From: DAOTWA01 sp963702935
GTDB taxonomy: Bacteria; Chloroflexota; Anaerolineae; Anaerolineales; Anaerolineaceae
Assembly: GCA_963702935.1 (NCBI GenBank)
Contig: OY969772.1
Span: forward strand, 372,001-436,000
DNA: 64,000 nucleotides
Reading direction: 5' to 3'
The translations under genes were made by a program, and so were the position numbers. Below, one piece after another: positions 43,693-54,998 of the stretch (positions are counted from its first letter, which is position 1; each line of letters starts with the position of its first letter). Below the pieces are notes generated by a model, which made no database searches, was not told the DNA's origin, and saw only the letters and a list, made by a program, of their open reading frames with translations.

Positions 43693-43698
43693 TATAAT
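43693..43698 (+). promoter_or_regulatory. Candidate -10 before the M1-like lipoprotein
   Basis: TATAAT lies 63 bases before the ATG at 43761. A -35 with a good spacer is not seen. Confidence 0.35.
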
Positions 43699-43760
43699 TG
43701 ATGTCGATTCGGGATAACGGTTTTAATCAAAGCTGGCATGACCCGGCAGGAGGCGCACAA

Positions 43761-45323
43761 ATGACCTTGCATTCGAAGCTCGCGACCCAAGCTTGCCTGG
43801 CGCTGATGGCCGTCGGCCTGCTGCTGGCGGCCTGCCAGACGCAGGTGGGCGCGCCGCCCACGGTTTCCGCGCCGGCCGCCACCCCACCGGCGGCGACCAC
43901 CAGCGCCGTCCCGGCTGCGCCCTCGCTCACCCCCGCCGCCTGGGACGATCGCTCGATCTTCCGCAGCGGATTGGTGAGCAGCGCGCAGGGCGTCTTGCAG
44001 CAGCTTCCCGGCGCCAGCGTCTACCACATCGACCTGACCATCGCCCCCGATCGAGTCGATCTGAGTGGCAAAGAAGAAGTCCGTTACACCAATCGCACGG
44101 GAACCGCCCTCGACGAGGTTTATTTCCGCCTGTTCCCCAACCTCTCCGGCGGCTCGATCAGCGTCGCTGCGTTGGAGGTGGATGGCAAGCGCGCCGCGTC
44201 CTCCCTGGAGCAAAACGACTCGGCCCTCAAAGTACCTCTCTCCCCGGCGCTGCAGCCGGGTGAGGCCGTCATCATCGGCATGGACTTTAGCGTGAAGGTG
44301 CCGGACAGCCAGGGCGGCAATTATAATATTTTCGTCTATACCAATAATGTGCTGACCCTCTCCCAGTTCTACCCCCTGATCCCGGCCTACGACGCGCACG
44401 GCTGGCACATCGAGATTCCCCCCAATTTCGGCGACCTGACCTACTCGGAGGTCAGCTTCTACCAGGTGCACATCACCGCCCCCGCCGGGCTGACCGTGGT
44501 GACCTCCGGAAGGGTGCTCCAGCAAGACAAATCCGGGGACGATCAGCTTCTCAGCGTGGCCGCCGGCCCCGTGCGCGATTTTTACGTCGCGGCCAGCGAC
44601 CGTTATACCCTCGTCAGCGCCAGGGTCGGCGAGACCATCGTCAACAGCTACACTTTTCCCGAATTCGCAGAGGGCGCTAACCTGACCCTCGATTTCGCTA
44701 AAAATGCGTTCGCCAGTTATGGGGAGCGCTTCGGCGCGTATCCCTACACACAGTTCGACATCGTCAGCACCCCCACCGAGGCGTTGGGGGTTGAATACCC
44801 CGGCGTGATCGCCCTGGCCGACAGCCTCTACAACCTGAGCCCCGGGAGCAACGGCCTCCCCGCGCAGACCTATCTCGAAGCCACCACCGCGCACGAGATC
44901 GCCCACCAATGGTTTTACGGCGTGGTCGGCGACGACCAGGTCAACCAGCCCTGGCTGGACAAATCCATGGCGCAATATCTCACTTCTTTATACTATTTGG
45001 ACGCCCACGGCTCGGCGGCCAGCCAAAGCTACATGCAGAACTGGTACGGGCGCTGGAGCCGCGTGGACAGCGCCCAAATTCCCATCGGGCAGCCGGTCGG
45101 CGCTTATGATGAGCAATCTTACAGCGCCATCGTCTACGGGCGCGGCCCCATCTTTCTGGATACGCTCTCCAAGCAAATGGGCGCCCAGGAGTTCGACGCC
45201 TTCCTCAAAGACTACTATCTCACCTACCAATGGGGCATCGCCACCACCCAGGATTTCCAGAAGCTGGCCGAAAAAGACTGCGCCTGCGATTTGACCGGCC
45301 TGTTCAATCAATGGGTGTATTAA
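43761..45323 (+). CDS. M1-family metallopeptidase-like lipoprotein with altered zinc ligand
   Basis: 520 residues. A signal peptide ends in LLAAC and a Pro/Ala/Thr linker follows. The beta domain leads to a gluzincin domain with EALGVEYPGVIAL (the GxMEN-like exopeptidase region) and TTAHEIAHQWFYG (His378, Glu379, His382). In M1 enzymes the third ligand is Glu 19 residues after the second His, in WLNE. Here that place holds Lys401 (WLDKSMAQYL). One base (AAA for GAA at 44961) explains it. AGGAGG precedes the ATG. The protein may have lost catalysis, or the base may be a sequence error. Confidence 0.82.
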   Translation: MTLHSKLATQACLALMAVGLLLAACQTQVGAPPTVSAPAATPPAATTSAVPAAPSLTPAAWDDRSIFRSGLVSSAQGVLQQLPGASVYHIDLTIAPDRVDLSGKEEVRYTNRTGTALDEVYFRLFPNLSGGSISVAALEVDGKRAASSLEQNDSALKVPLSPALQPGEAVIIGMDFSVKVPDSQGGNYNIFVYTNNVLTLSQFYPLIPAYDAHGWHIEIPPNFGDLTYSEVSFYQVHITAPAGLTVVTSGRVLQQDKSGDDQLLSVAAGPVRDFYVAASDRYTLVSARVGETIVNSYTFPEFAEGANLTLDFAKNAFASYGERFGAYPYTQFDIVSTPTEALGVEYPGVIALADSLYNLSPGSNGLPAQTYLEATTAHEIAHQWFYGVVGDDQVNQPWLDKSMAQYLTSLYYLDAHGSAASQSYMQNWYGRWSRVDSAQIPIGQPVGAYDEQSYSAIVYGRGPIFLDTLSKQMGAQEFDAFLKDYYLTYQWGIATTQDFQKLAEKDCACDLTGLFNQWVY

Positions 45324-45342
45324 ATCAACAGGACAGGGGGAC

Positions 45343-45379
45343 GATTGGCCCTGTCATCCTGAACGAAGTGAAGGATCCC
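45343..45379. repeat. Dispersed repeat CTGTCATCCTGAACGAAGTG type
   Basis: A single copy of a sequence that closely resembles a common intergenic repeat in bacterial genomes (GTCATCCTGAgCGAAGcGAAGGATC). It lies directly after the M1-like gene. No second arm is visible here. Confidence 0.4.
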
Positions 45380-45454
45380 GTTGCTGTCCTGGAACCTCGC
45401 CTGCCCTACAACGAGATTAAATTATAGAAGACGGATAGAGGTTCTCTTAACCCC

Positions 45455-45592
45455 TCAAGAGTTGATGAGCACCAGAAGCACCGAGGCCAGGAGCAAAAAT
45501 CCAAACACACCCAGCATAATCATGCCCAGGTTTTCTTTGTTCCAGAGCTGAGAAAGGAGCTTGGTCTGATTGGGCCTGGATTTTGGAAGCAT
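45455..45592 (-). CDS. Small single-span membrane protein, 45 residues
   Basis: ATG at 45592 with GAAAGGAA 6 bases upstream encodes MLPKSRPNQTKLLSQLWNK, then a hydrophobic helix (LGMIMLGVFGFLLLASVLLVLI) and NS. Basic N-terminus before one span suggests an N-in topology. Nothing else is coded across it. Unknown function, but the composition and ribosome site support a real gene. Confidence 0.55.
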   Translation of the reverse strand: MLPKSRPNQTKLLSQLWNKENLGMIMLGVFGFLLLASVLLVLINS

Positions 45593-45764
45593 GATAAATT
45601 CCTTTCTACGAATAATGCAGTGCGGTTCGATGGGTCGGCAAAATCAGGAGTTCCCCTACTTCCACAGGTACTCCCCAAGACGTACCACTCGCCAGACACA
45701 GAGTTACGCTCTTATACACCCTTCTGCGCAAGCTGTCAAATCGAGGCTGGAAAACAGCAGGCAA

Positions 45765-45830
45765 AGACCCTAAAGATTTTTAGCAAGTCGTACTCAGACG
45801 GGAGTTTAACGGGAGAAATCTTTAGGGTCT
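45765..45830. repeat. Palindrome AGACCCTAAAGATTT/AAATCTTTAGGGTCT
   Basis: A perfect 15-base inverted repeat with a 36-base loop in a gap between genes that converge. It looks like a dispersed intergenic repeat, and could end the DUF2203 transcript. Confidence 0.6.
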
Positions 45831-45837
45831 AAATATT

Positions 45838-46212
45838 TCAAAGCGCCTGCCGCCCGGAAAAGCCCGCATCCATGCCGTGCCAGAAGCGCACCTCATCTTC
45901 CCCGTAGCGCCAGCACAGGTAGATTTCCTCTCCGTCGCGCAGGGCAGGAAAATCCACCAGCCCCGTGTTGATATCCTTGAGGATCGCGCCGGTAGCCTGC
46001 ACCTGCTTGACCAGCTCTTCCAGGCGCTGGAAATCGAGCACCAGCGCGCTGGCCGTCTTGTTGCCCCCGTTCCCGATGGCTTTTTCGAAGCTGGGCCAGA
46101 TATCCGGATCCCGGGCGATTATCTTTTGGCGGATCGCGAGCATCTGAGCGATCAACGGGCGGATGGTACCCAGAGTCGAATTGGCCTGTCCAACCGTGAA
46201 GTAGCGCGCCAT
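45838..46212 (-). CDS. DUF2203 family protein
   Basis: 124 residues. FTVGQANSTLGTIRPLIAQM begins a helical hairpin, followed by LEELVKQVQATGAILKDINTGLVDFPALRDGEEIYLCWRYGEDEVRFWH. This ending pattern with Leu-Cys-Trp-Arg is characteristic of DUF2203. Function is not known. GAGGGAAG precedes the ATG. It diverges from the histidine kinase gene. Confidence 0.8.
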   Translation of the reverse strand: MARYFTVGQANSTLGTIRPLIAQMLAIRQKIIARDPDIWPSFEKAIGNGGNKTASALVLDFQRLEELVKQVQATGAILKDINTGLVDFPALRDGEEIYLCWRYGEDEVRFWHGMDAGFSGRQAL

Positions 46213-46299
46213 GGTCTTCCCTCAAATTCATAGATATTTGTGGTATATTTTCTTTAATTATATAGCGGTTTGTCAGGGCCGCAGATAATTACGGCAAGA

Positions 46300-48633
46300 A
46301 TGATGAAAAGCTTCTTTTCGAGTCTACGCGCCCGTTTAATGGTGCTCGTGCTGATTGCTCTCATCCCGGCAGCCGGATTGATTTTGTTCACTGCAGCAGA
46401 ACAGCGGCAGCTTGCCATCTCGAATATTCAGCAGGATGCCCTCAGGATGATGAGTCTGGCATCCGTCGATCAAAAACGGATGGTTACCGAGACGCGCCAA
46501 CTCCTGGTAACCCTCACCTACATCACCAACCTCTCGACAGGCTCACCCGAGCAGTGCAACAGCCTGTTTGCCGGCCTGCTCTCGCAAAACGACCAGTACG
46601 CCAACCTGGGCGCGACTCGCGTAAACGGCGAAGTCTATTGCAGCGCCGTTCCCAGCTCCACTTCCGTCAACCTGTCGAACACCTCTTTCTTTCAGCGCGC
46701 CGTCCAGCAGCAGGGATTTGCGATCGGCAATTATCAGGTGGATCCCATCCTCGGGCAGCCGGCGATCGAATTCGCCTATCCCAGCTACGATGCTTCGGGG
46801 CAATTGACCTCCGTCGTCTTCGCCACCCTGGACATCGACTGGTTCAACCAGCTCGCTTCTGAGCTGAACCTGCCGCAGGCCGCCTCCTACCTGGTGGTGG
46901 ATCAAAACGGGACGATCTTGATGCGTTATCCCCAGCCGGATCAATGGACCGGGCAGACTCTGCCCAGCTCGACCCTGATCCACGCCATACTCACCCAGGG
47001 CCAGGGTTCTATCGAAATCCCCGACCTGGACGGCGTTTCACGCCTGTTTTCCTTTGCCCCCCTCTTCCAGGCTTCCAACGACGAAGTCTATCTCGGCATC
47101 GGCATCTCCAAGCAAGTGGCCTTTGCCAACGTCAACCGCATCCTGCTGCGTAACCTGCTGGCGCTGGCCGGCGCCGCCATCCTGGCCCTGGCCGCCGCCT
47201 GGTTGGGCAGCGAGCTGTTCATCTTGCGTAAAGTGAGGGCCTTGCTGAACGCTACCCGGGGCCTGCTCGAGGGCGATTTCAAGGTGCGCACCGGCCTGCC
47301 CTCCGGCATGGGAGAATTAAGCCAGTTGGCCAGCGTCTTCGACCAGATGGCTGGCATGTTGGAGCAGAGGGAAGCGGAACGGAAACAAGCCGAAGACGAA
47401 GTCGCCCGCCAGAATCGCAACCTTTCCGCTTTATATTCCGTAACGGCGGCCACCAGCCCCTCCTTGGAGCTGTCCAAGATCCTGGACGGCCTGAGAGAAC
47501 AGCTCGTCACCCAGCTCGAAGTCCCCGGCGGCGCCATCTACCTCTTCGACGAAGAGGAGCAGCAGCTCCATTTGAAGGCGTGCTGGGGGCTGCCCGGCGA
47601 GGTGGCCGCCCGGCTGGAGGTGACCTCGGCGGCTGCTTATCCTTATCAAAAAGTGGTCAGCCGGCGCGAGGCCATTCTCATGGCGGATTATCGCGCGGCT
47701 TCCCCTTATTCTGACTACGGCCTGGCGGCGGCCAGGCCCGATTGGCAAAGCTATCTCTGTGTTCCCTTGCTGGCCAAAGGGGGCATTCAGGGGATCGTAG
47801 ACCTGTTCAGCGCGGCGCCCACCGTCTTTACCCAGGAGCACGTGACCCTGTTCACCTCTCTCGGCCAGCAAGTGGGCATCGCCATCCAGAACGCGCGCCT
47901 GTTCGAGCAAGTGCGCGCCGGCCGCGAGCGTTTGCAGGTGCTTTCGCAGCAAATCCTGGAGGTTCAGGAGGCCGAGCGGCGGCACATCTCGCGCGAGCTG
48001 CACGATGAGATCGGCCAGGCGCTGACCGCGCTGAAGGTGAATCTGCAATCCATCGCGCACTCGCAGGCGTTCTCAGCCTCTTCCTTCTCCCTGGAAGAGA
48101 GCATTGCCATCATCGATCGCACCATTCAGCAAGTGCGCAATTTGTCCCTCGACCTGCGCCCCTCGCTGCTGGACGATTTGGGGGTGGCCGCCGCCATTCG
48201 TTGGTACGTGGACCGCCAGGCCCAGCGGGCAGGCTTCAAAGCCCACTATTTCTTTGACCCGCCGGAGCTGCGTCTGGCGCCAGACCTGGAGACGACTTGT
48301 TTCCGCATCGTGCAGGAGGCCATCACCAACGTGGTGCGCCACGCCCAGGCCCAGCGGGTGCAGATCGAGCTGCGCCTGCACGAGACGGAGCTGGAGCTGG
48401 TCATCCGCGACGATGGCGTAGGCTTCGACGTGCTGGCCGCGCGCATCCGCGGCGAAAGCGATACCAGCCTGGGGCTGTTCGGTATGGAAGAGCGCGTGCA
48501 GCTCATCGGTGGGAAGATCGAGTTCAAGTCCGGCTCCGATCAGGGCGCCGGGACGGAAATTCGCGCCCACCTGCCCCTGGCTTCCGGGGAGCCGCTCCTC
48601 GATGAACCCGACTTGAAAAGTGCGAGACCATGA
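46300..48633 (+). CDS. NarL-type sensor histidine kinase with Cache-like sensor and GAF
   Basis: 777 residues. A first span (about 13-32), a large outer Cache-like sensor (about 35-275), a second span (LLALAGAAILALAAAWLG), HAMP, a coiled linker, a GAF domain, HisKA_3 with His568 in ISRELHDEIGQALTALKVN, and HATPase (DDGVGFDVLA, SLGLFGMEERVQLIGG). A ligand-sensing surface kinase. It overlaps the LuxR-type regulator by four bases and is certainly its partner. The ATG at 46300 is chosen over an upstream TTG. Ligand unknown. Confidence 0.87.
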   Translation: MMKSFFSSLRARLMVLVLIALIPAAGLILFTAAEQRQLAISNIQQDALRMMSLASVDQKRMVTETRQLLVTLTYITNLSTGSPEQCNSLFAGLLSQNDQYANLGATRVNGEVYCSAVPSSTSVNLSNTSFFQRAVQQQGFAIGNYQVDPILGQPAIEFAYPSYDASGQLTSVVFATLDIDWFNQLASELNLPQAASYLVVDQNGTILMRYPQPDQWTGQTLPSSTLIHAILTQGQGSIEIPDLDGVSRLFSFAPLFQASNDEVYLGIGISKQVAFANVNRILLRNLLALAGAAILALAAAWLGSELFILRKVRALLNATRGLLEGDFKVRTGLPSGMGELSQLASVFDQMAGMLEQREAERKQAEDEVARQNRNLSALYSVTAATSPSLELSKILDGLREQLVTQLEVPGGAIYLFDEEEQQLHLKACWGLPGEVAARLEVTSAAAYPYQKVVSRREAILMADYRAASPYSDYGLAAARPDWQSYLCVPLLAKGGIQGIVDLFSAAPTVFTQEHVTLFTSLGQQVGIAIQNARLFEQVRAGRERLQVLSQQILEVQEAERRHISRELHDEIGQALTALKVNLQSIAHSQAFSASSFSLEESIAIIDRTIQQVRNLSLDLRPSLLDDLGVAAAIRWYVDRQAQRAGFKAHYFFDPPELRLAPDLETTCFRIVQEAITNVVRHAQAQRVQIELRLHETELELVIRDDGVGFDVLAARIRGESDTSLGLFGMEERVQLIGGKIEFKSGSDQGAGTEIRAHLPLASGEPLLDEPDLKSARP

Positions 48634-49304
48634 ATACCATACGCGTTTTGATCGCAGATGACCATACCCTGGTGCGGGCTGGCTTTCGCTCCCTGCTGGA
48701 AAGCGTGGCCGGCCTGGAAGTGGTGGGCGAGGCCAGCAACGGGCGCGAAGCCCTGCAGCAGATCGAGAGCCTGCGCCCGGACGTGGTGCTGATGGATATC
48801 GCCATGAGCGAGCTGAACGGCTTGGAGGCCACCGCCCGCGCGGTCAAGGATTTCCCGAACGTGCGTGTGATCATCCTGTCCATGCACGCCAACGAAGAAT
48901 ACGTCTTGCAGGCTCTGCGCGTGGGAGCCGCCGGCTATCTGCTCAAGGACGCCGGCACCGTGGAGCTGGAGCTGGCAGTCAAAGCCGTCGCCAGCGGAGA
49001 AACCTACCTCAGCCCGCCCATCTCCAAACAGGTGATCTCCGATTACGTGCAGCGGGTCAGTGGGGAGGCGGAAAGTGAGCCGGCCACCGGCAGCCAGCTC
49101 GAGCGCCTCACCTCCCGCCAACGGGAGATCTTGCAGTTGATCGCCGAGGGCTACACCACCCAGGCCATTGCCCAGAAATTGGATCTGAGCGTCAAGACGG
49201 TCGAAACCCATCGCATGCAGTTGATGGAGCGGTTGGATATCCATGACATCGCCGGGCTGGTACGCTTCGCGATTTGCGTTGGCCTGGTGCAGTCAGACGA
49301 ATAA
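48630..49304 (+). CDS. Response regulator, NarL/LuxR family
   Basis: 224 residues. The receiver has Asp56 in VVLMDIAMSE, and Lys in YLLKDAG. The C-terminal LuxR HTH reads LTSRQREILQLIAEGYTTQAIAQKLDLSVKTVETH. The ATG overlaps the kinase stop (ATGA). It probably controls nearby or distant genes on a signal from the adjacent kinase. Confidence 0.9.
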   Translation: MNTIRVLIADDHTLVRAGFRSLLESVAGLEVVGEASNGREALQQIESLRPDVVLMDIAMSELNGLEATARAVKDFPNVRVIILSMHANEEYVLQALRVGAAGYLLKDAGTVELELAVKAVASGETYLSPPISKQVISDYVQRVSGEAESEPATGSQLERLTSRQREILQLIAEGYTTQAIAQKLDLSVKTVETHRMQLMERLDIHDIAGLVRFAICVGLVQSDE

Positions 49305-49459
49305 TCCTTCCATTAAGGCTTCCTCTGGGCTTTTTCAGGTCTTTTCTCAGGGCAATTAAGGGATAACCCCGATTGCCCGCCTTTCCCCAACTCTGTAAAA
49401 TAGTTTCCATATCAGGTCGAGGTTGTCGTCCTTTCCATTTCGCCTGAGGTTTGCTTACC

Positions 49460-49873
49460 ATGATCCGTATCCTATTGGTTGATGACAATCTCGAATTCCT
49501 GGAAGCGGTAGCGCGGTTTTTGGCCGCGGACCCGCTGACCGAAGTCATTGGACAGGCCCCCACGGGCAAGGAAGCGTTAAATCAAGCTCCTCTATTGAAA
49601 CCCGACCTGGTATTGATGGATTTAGCGTTGCCTGAAATGAACGGTTTAGAAACTACCCGAAAGATGAAGACCCAGCCCGGCGCGCCCAAGGTAATCATCG
49701 TCACGCTCTACGATAACGCCGAATATCGCGCAGCGGCCCACTCCGTGCAGGCCGATGGCTTCATCTCCAAGTCTGAGCTCGGAGTCCAGCTCTTGCCTCT
49801 CGTTCACGCCCTCTTCACCGCAGACACCCAGGCTGTGAGGCCAGCTAACCTTCAGGACCGAAAGATCGACTGA
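49460..49873 (+). CDS. Receiver-domain-only response regulator
   Basis: 137 residues. A receiver with acidic pair DD at 8-9, Asp54 in LVLMDLALPEMNGLE and Lys in ISKSE. No output domain follows; the tail (TADTQAVRPANLQDRKID) is short. It may be a phosphate sink or protein-contact switch for the adjacent kinase, a CheY-like role. It is about 155 bases after the LuxR regulator. Confidence 0.8.
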   Translation: MIRILLVDDNLEFLEAVARFLAADPLTEVIGQAPTGKEALNQAPLLKPDLVLMDLALPEMNGLETTRKMKTQPGAPKVIIVTLYDNAEYRAAAHSVQADGFISKSELGVQLLPLVHALFTADTQAVRPANLQDRKID

Positions 49874-50023
49874 ACCTATCTTCCACAGGCCGGTGGCTGT
49901 CTCTTCCTACACGGAGACTATCCACGGCCTCTTCCCGTATATAAACGCAACTTATCAAGCAGATTTCTCACATCCGCCCCATTATCATAAGCAAACGGAT
50001 TGACTGTTTGTAGGAGGCCCGCA

Positions 50024-52066
<2,043 letters not shown>

Positions 52067-52086
52067 TCTCTTGAGAGCATCAGCCA

Positions 52087-52119
52087 GCCTTGCGAAGGTT
52101 TGACTAGCCTTCGCAAGGC
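52087..52119. repeat. Palindrome GCCTTGCGAAGG/CCTTCGCAAGGC, copy 2
   Basis: A 12-base perfect stem with a 9-base loop between prkA and yeaH. Same stem core as the copies at 42365 and 54749. It may modulate the message within the operon. Confidence 0.7.
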
Positions 52120-52148
52120 GATAGGATCAGAGAATATGGTGGTGCATT

Positions 52149-53252
52149 ATGTTCCTCAACATCGAACAAGATAGCAATCGCTACAAACAGATTGTCCGCG
52201 GCAAAGTCAGGGAGAACCTGCGCAAGTACATTACCAACCACCAGTTGATCGGCCACAAAGGCAAGGATCTGGTGAGCATCCCCATCCCGGAGATCGAGCT
52301 TCCCCGCTTTCGTTTTGGAGACAACGGCGGGGGGGTGGGGCAAGGCGAAGGCGAGGTCGGCGATTCGATCGGCCAGGGCCAGCCCCGCCCCGGCAGCGGG
52401 GACGGCCGGGGCGGCGACCAACCCGGCCGCCACCTGCTGGAGGTGGAGATCAGCATGGAAGAGCTGGCCCAGATGCTGGGTGAAGAGCTGGAGCTGCCGC
52501 GCATCGAGCCCAAGGGCAAGCACAACGTTGAAGGCGAGATCGTCCGCTATACCGGCATCCGCCGCGTAGGGCCTGAAGGATTGCGCCACTTCAAGCGCAC
52601 CTATCGCGAAGCGCTCAAGCGCCAGATCGCCCTGGGCACCTACAACCCGGCGCAGCCCAGCGTCATCCCCGTCCACGACGACAAACGTTACCGTTCCTGG
52701 AAGGTCTATCCGCGCCCGGACAGCAACGCCGTGGTGTTCTACATGATGGACGTCTCCGGCAGCATGACCGACCACAAGAAGGAGCTGGTGCGCCTGAGCG
52801 CTTTCTGGATCGACACCTGGCTGCGCGCCAACTACAAGAACATCGCCATGCGCTACATCGTGCACGACGTGGGCGCCAAGGAAGTGGACGAAGAAACTTT
52901 CTACCACATCCAGGAGGACGGCGGCACGCGCATCTCTTCCGCCTACCAGCTTTGCAGCCAGATCATCCAGCGCGAGTACAACCCGCAAGACTGGAATCTG
53001 TACGGCTTTCACTTCTCCGACGGCGAGAATTCCGGCGAGGAGGACGACGAGCGCTGCGCTGCCCTGCTGACCGACACCCTGCTGCCGGAGCTGAACCTGT
53101 TCTGCTACGGCCAGGTGATGAGCGAGGCGGACTACCTCTTCAGGAGCTACTTGAGCCGCCACATCGACGACGAAAAGCTGAGCACGGCCCAGATCAACGA
53201 CAACGACGACGTTTACTCCGCCATCAAGACCTTCCTGGGAAAGGGGTTGTAA
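52149..53252 (+). CDS. yeaH: DUF444 family protein (YeaH/YhbH)
   Basis: 367 residues. The N-terminal half includes a Gly-rich linker (about residues 57-95) and VRENLRKYITNHQLIG. The C-terminal half is a von Willebrand A-like domain with metal-binding DVSGSMTDHKKE and QEDGGTRISSAY. Part of the conserved prkA-yeaH-spoVR group. Probably a partner of the kinase. It begins 82 bases after prkA and ends just before spoVR. Confidence 0.92.
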   Translation: MFLNIEQDSNRYKQIVRGKVRENLRKYITNHQLIGHKGKDLVSIPIPEIELPRFRFGDNGGGVGQGEGEVGDSIGQGQPRPGSGDGRGGDQPGRHLLEVEISMEELAQMLGEELELPRIEPKGKHNVEGEIVRYTGIRRVGPEGLRHFKRTYREALKRQIALGTYNPAQPSVIPVHDDKRYRSWKVYPRPDSNAVVFYMMDVSGSMTDHKKELVRLSAFWIDTWLRANYKNIAMRYIVHDVGAKEVDEETFYHIQEDGGTRISSAYQLCSQIIQREYNPQDWNLYGFHFSDGENSGEEDDERCAALLTDTLLPELNLFCYGQVMSEADYLFRSYLSRHIDDEKLSTAQINDNDDVYSAIKTFLGKGL

Positions 53253-53254
53253 TT

Positions 53255-54733
53255 ATGAACCTGCCTCCCGACCTGTTGGAATTGCAGCATATCGAGGAAG
53301 GCTACGCCCGTGACTTTGGGCTGGACTTCTTCGACGTGATCTTCGAAATGCTCGATTACCGCGCCATCAACCAGATGGCGGCCTACGATGGCTTCCCCAT
53401 CCGCTACCCGCACTGGCGCTTCGGCATGGAATACGAGCGCATGTCCAAATCTTACGCCTACGGGCTGCACCGCATCTACGAGATGGTCATCAACACCAAC
53501 CCCAGCTACGCCTACCTGCTGGCCTCTAACCAGCGCGTGGATCAGAAGCTGGTCATCGCCCACGTCTTCGGGCACTCGGATTTCTTCAAGAACAACCTGT
53601 GGTTCGCGCATACCAATCGCAAGATGCTGGACGAGATGGCCAATCACGCCGCGCGCGTGCGCCGCCACGTCGAGCGCCAGGGTCTGGAAAAGGTGGAGAC
53701 CTTCCTGGACGCCTGCCTGTCGATCGAGAACCTGATCGACATCCACCAGGCCGGCATTCAGCGCCACGCCGAGCCTGACGAATACGAGGAGCGCCCGCAA
53801 ACCGAATTCAAGCTGCCTGCCAAGGGCTACATGGACGCGTTCATCAACCCGCCCGAGTACGTGGCGGAAAGGCAGCGCCAGGCGGCCGAGAGCGCCGAGC
53901 AGAGCCGGCGCCAGTTCCCCGCCGAGCCGGAGCGCGACGTGCTGCTCTTCCTGCTGCAATACGCTCCCCTCGAAAACTGGCAGCACGACCTGCTGGAGAT
54001 CGTGCGCGAGGAAGCCTATTACTTCGCCCCTCAGCGCCAGACCAAGATCATGAACGAGGGCTGGGCGTCCTTCTGCCACACCCACATCATGACCGAGTAT
54101 GCCCTGGAGCCCAACGAGCTGATCGACTACGCCGACCACCACTCCGGCACGGTGGCCATCCAGCCGGGGCACATCAACCCCTACAAGATCGGCCTGGAGC
54201 TGTACCGCGACATCGAAGATCGCTGGAACCGCGGCGCATTTGGCGCGGAGTACGAAGCCTGCGACGACCAGGCCGAGCGCCGCCAATGGGATAAAAAGCT
54301 GGGCGTGGGGCGCCAGAAAGTCTTCGAGGTGCGGCGCATCTACAACGACATCGGCTTTATCGACGAGTTCCTCAACGAGGATTTTGCCCGCGAGCACAAG
54401 CTCTTCGCCTTCGATTACAACGAAGACGAGAACGAATACGAGATCTCCAGCCGCGATTTCCAGGAGATCAAGCAGCGCCTGCTCTTCCAGCTCACCAACT
54501 TCGGCCAGCCGCTGGTAGACGTGGTAGACGCCAATTACCAGAACCGCGGCGAGCTGTACCTGCTCCACCATTACGAGGGCAACGAGCTGGACATCGCCTG
54601 GGCGCAAGACACCCTGCGCAACCTGTCTACCGTGTGGGGCCGCCCGGTGCACATCGAGACCGTGCTCGAAGAGGACCGGCGCATGTTGTTGAGCTTCGGC
54701 CCGGACGGCAACAGCCATTCGGAGCTGGAGTAA
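53255..54733 (+). CDS. spoVR: SpoVR family protein
   Basis: 492 residues. Conserved blocks: ARDFGLDFFDVIFEMLDY, GFPIRYPHWRFGMEYERM, IAHVFGHSDFFKNN, MNEGWASFCHTHIM and HSGTVAIQPGHINPYKIG. The His/Glu-rich motifs suggest a metal or ligand site. The start is 2 bases after yeaH. SpoVR is needed for spore cortex in Bacillus, but in non-spore formers it belongs to the PrkA stress group. No sporulation gene is in this window. Confidence 0.93.
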   Translation: MNLPPDLLELQHIEEGYARDFGLDFFDVIFEMLDYRAINQMAAYDGFPIRYPHWRFGMEYERMSKSYAYGLHRIYEMVINTNPSYAYLLASNQRVDQKLVIAHVFGHSDFFKNNLWFAHTNRKMLDEMANHAARVRRHVERQGLEKVETFLDACLSIENLIDIHQAGIQRHAEPDEYEERPQTEFKLPAKGYMDAFINPPEYVAERQRQAAESAEQSRRQFPAEPERDVLLFLLQYAPLENWQHDLLEIVREEAYYFAPQRQTKIMNEGWASFCHTHIMTEYALEPNELIDYADHHSGTVAIQPGHINPYKIGLELYRDIEDRWNRGAFGAEYEACDDQAERRQWDKKLGVGRQKVFEVRRIYNDIGFIDEFLNEDFAREHKLFAFDYNEDENEYEISSRDFQEIKQRLLFQLTNFGQPLVDVVDANYQNRGELYLLHHYEGNELDIAWAQDTLRNLSTVWGRPVHIETVLEEDRRMLLSFGPDGNSHSELE

Positions 54734-54748
54734 TCAGAATCAGACCTT

Positions 54749-54804
54749 AACCTTGCGATTGCGAAGCATCCCTTCAGGGAAGGCTTCAGAGCCTTCGCAA
54801 GGTT
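54749..54804. repeat. Palindrome AACCTTGCGA/TCGCAAGGTT, copy 3
   Basis: Outer arms AACCTTGCGA and CCTTCGCAAGGTT enclose a second small hairpin around CCCTTCAGGGA. Shares its stem with the copies at 42365 and 52087. It lies after spoVR and may end the operon. The rest of the gap to 54998 holds GGCCCCCT/AGGGGGCC and GGGGGAA/TTCCCCC hairpins and no gene. Confidence 0.6.
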
Positions 54805-54998
54805 CGCGCGCACGGCAATTTTCCTGGGGGAAGCTTTCGCCTTTCCCCCTTCCCCTGACCTGGCCCCCTCCCACGCGGAAGGGGGCCTGCCTTTGTGAAT
54901 CCCCCGCCTTTCGCCCTGGCCAAACGGGCAGGCACGCCTGGAGCGGGTTCTGGTTACAATGGAATAGGAAAACATCCCTATGCCTGAGGAGTCAGCTC

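Noticed and set aside
53255..54733. Reading spoVR as evidence for sporulation
   Set aside because: SpoVR with PrkA and YeaH occurs widely in non-spore formers and no other sporulation gene is here.
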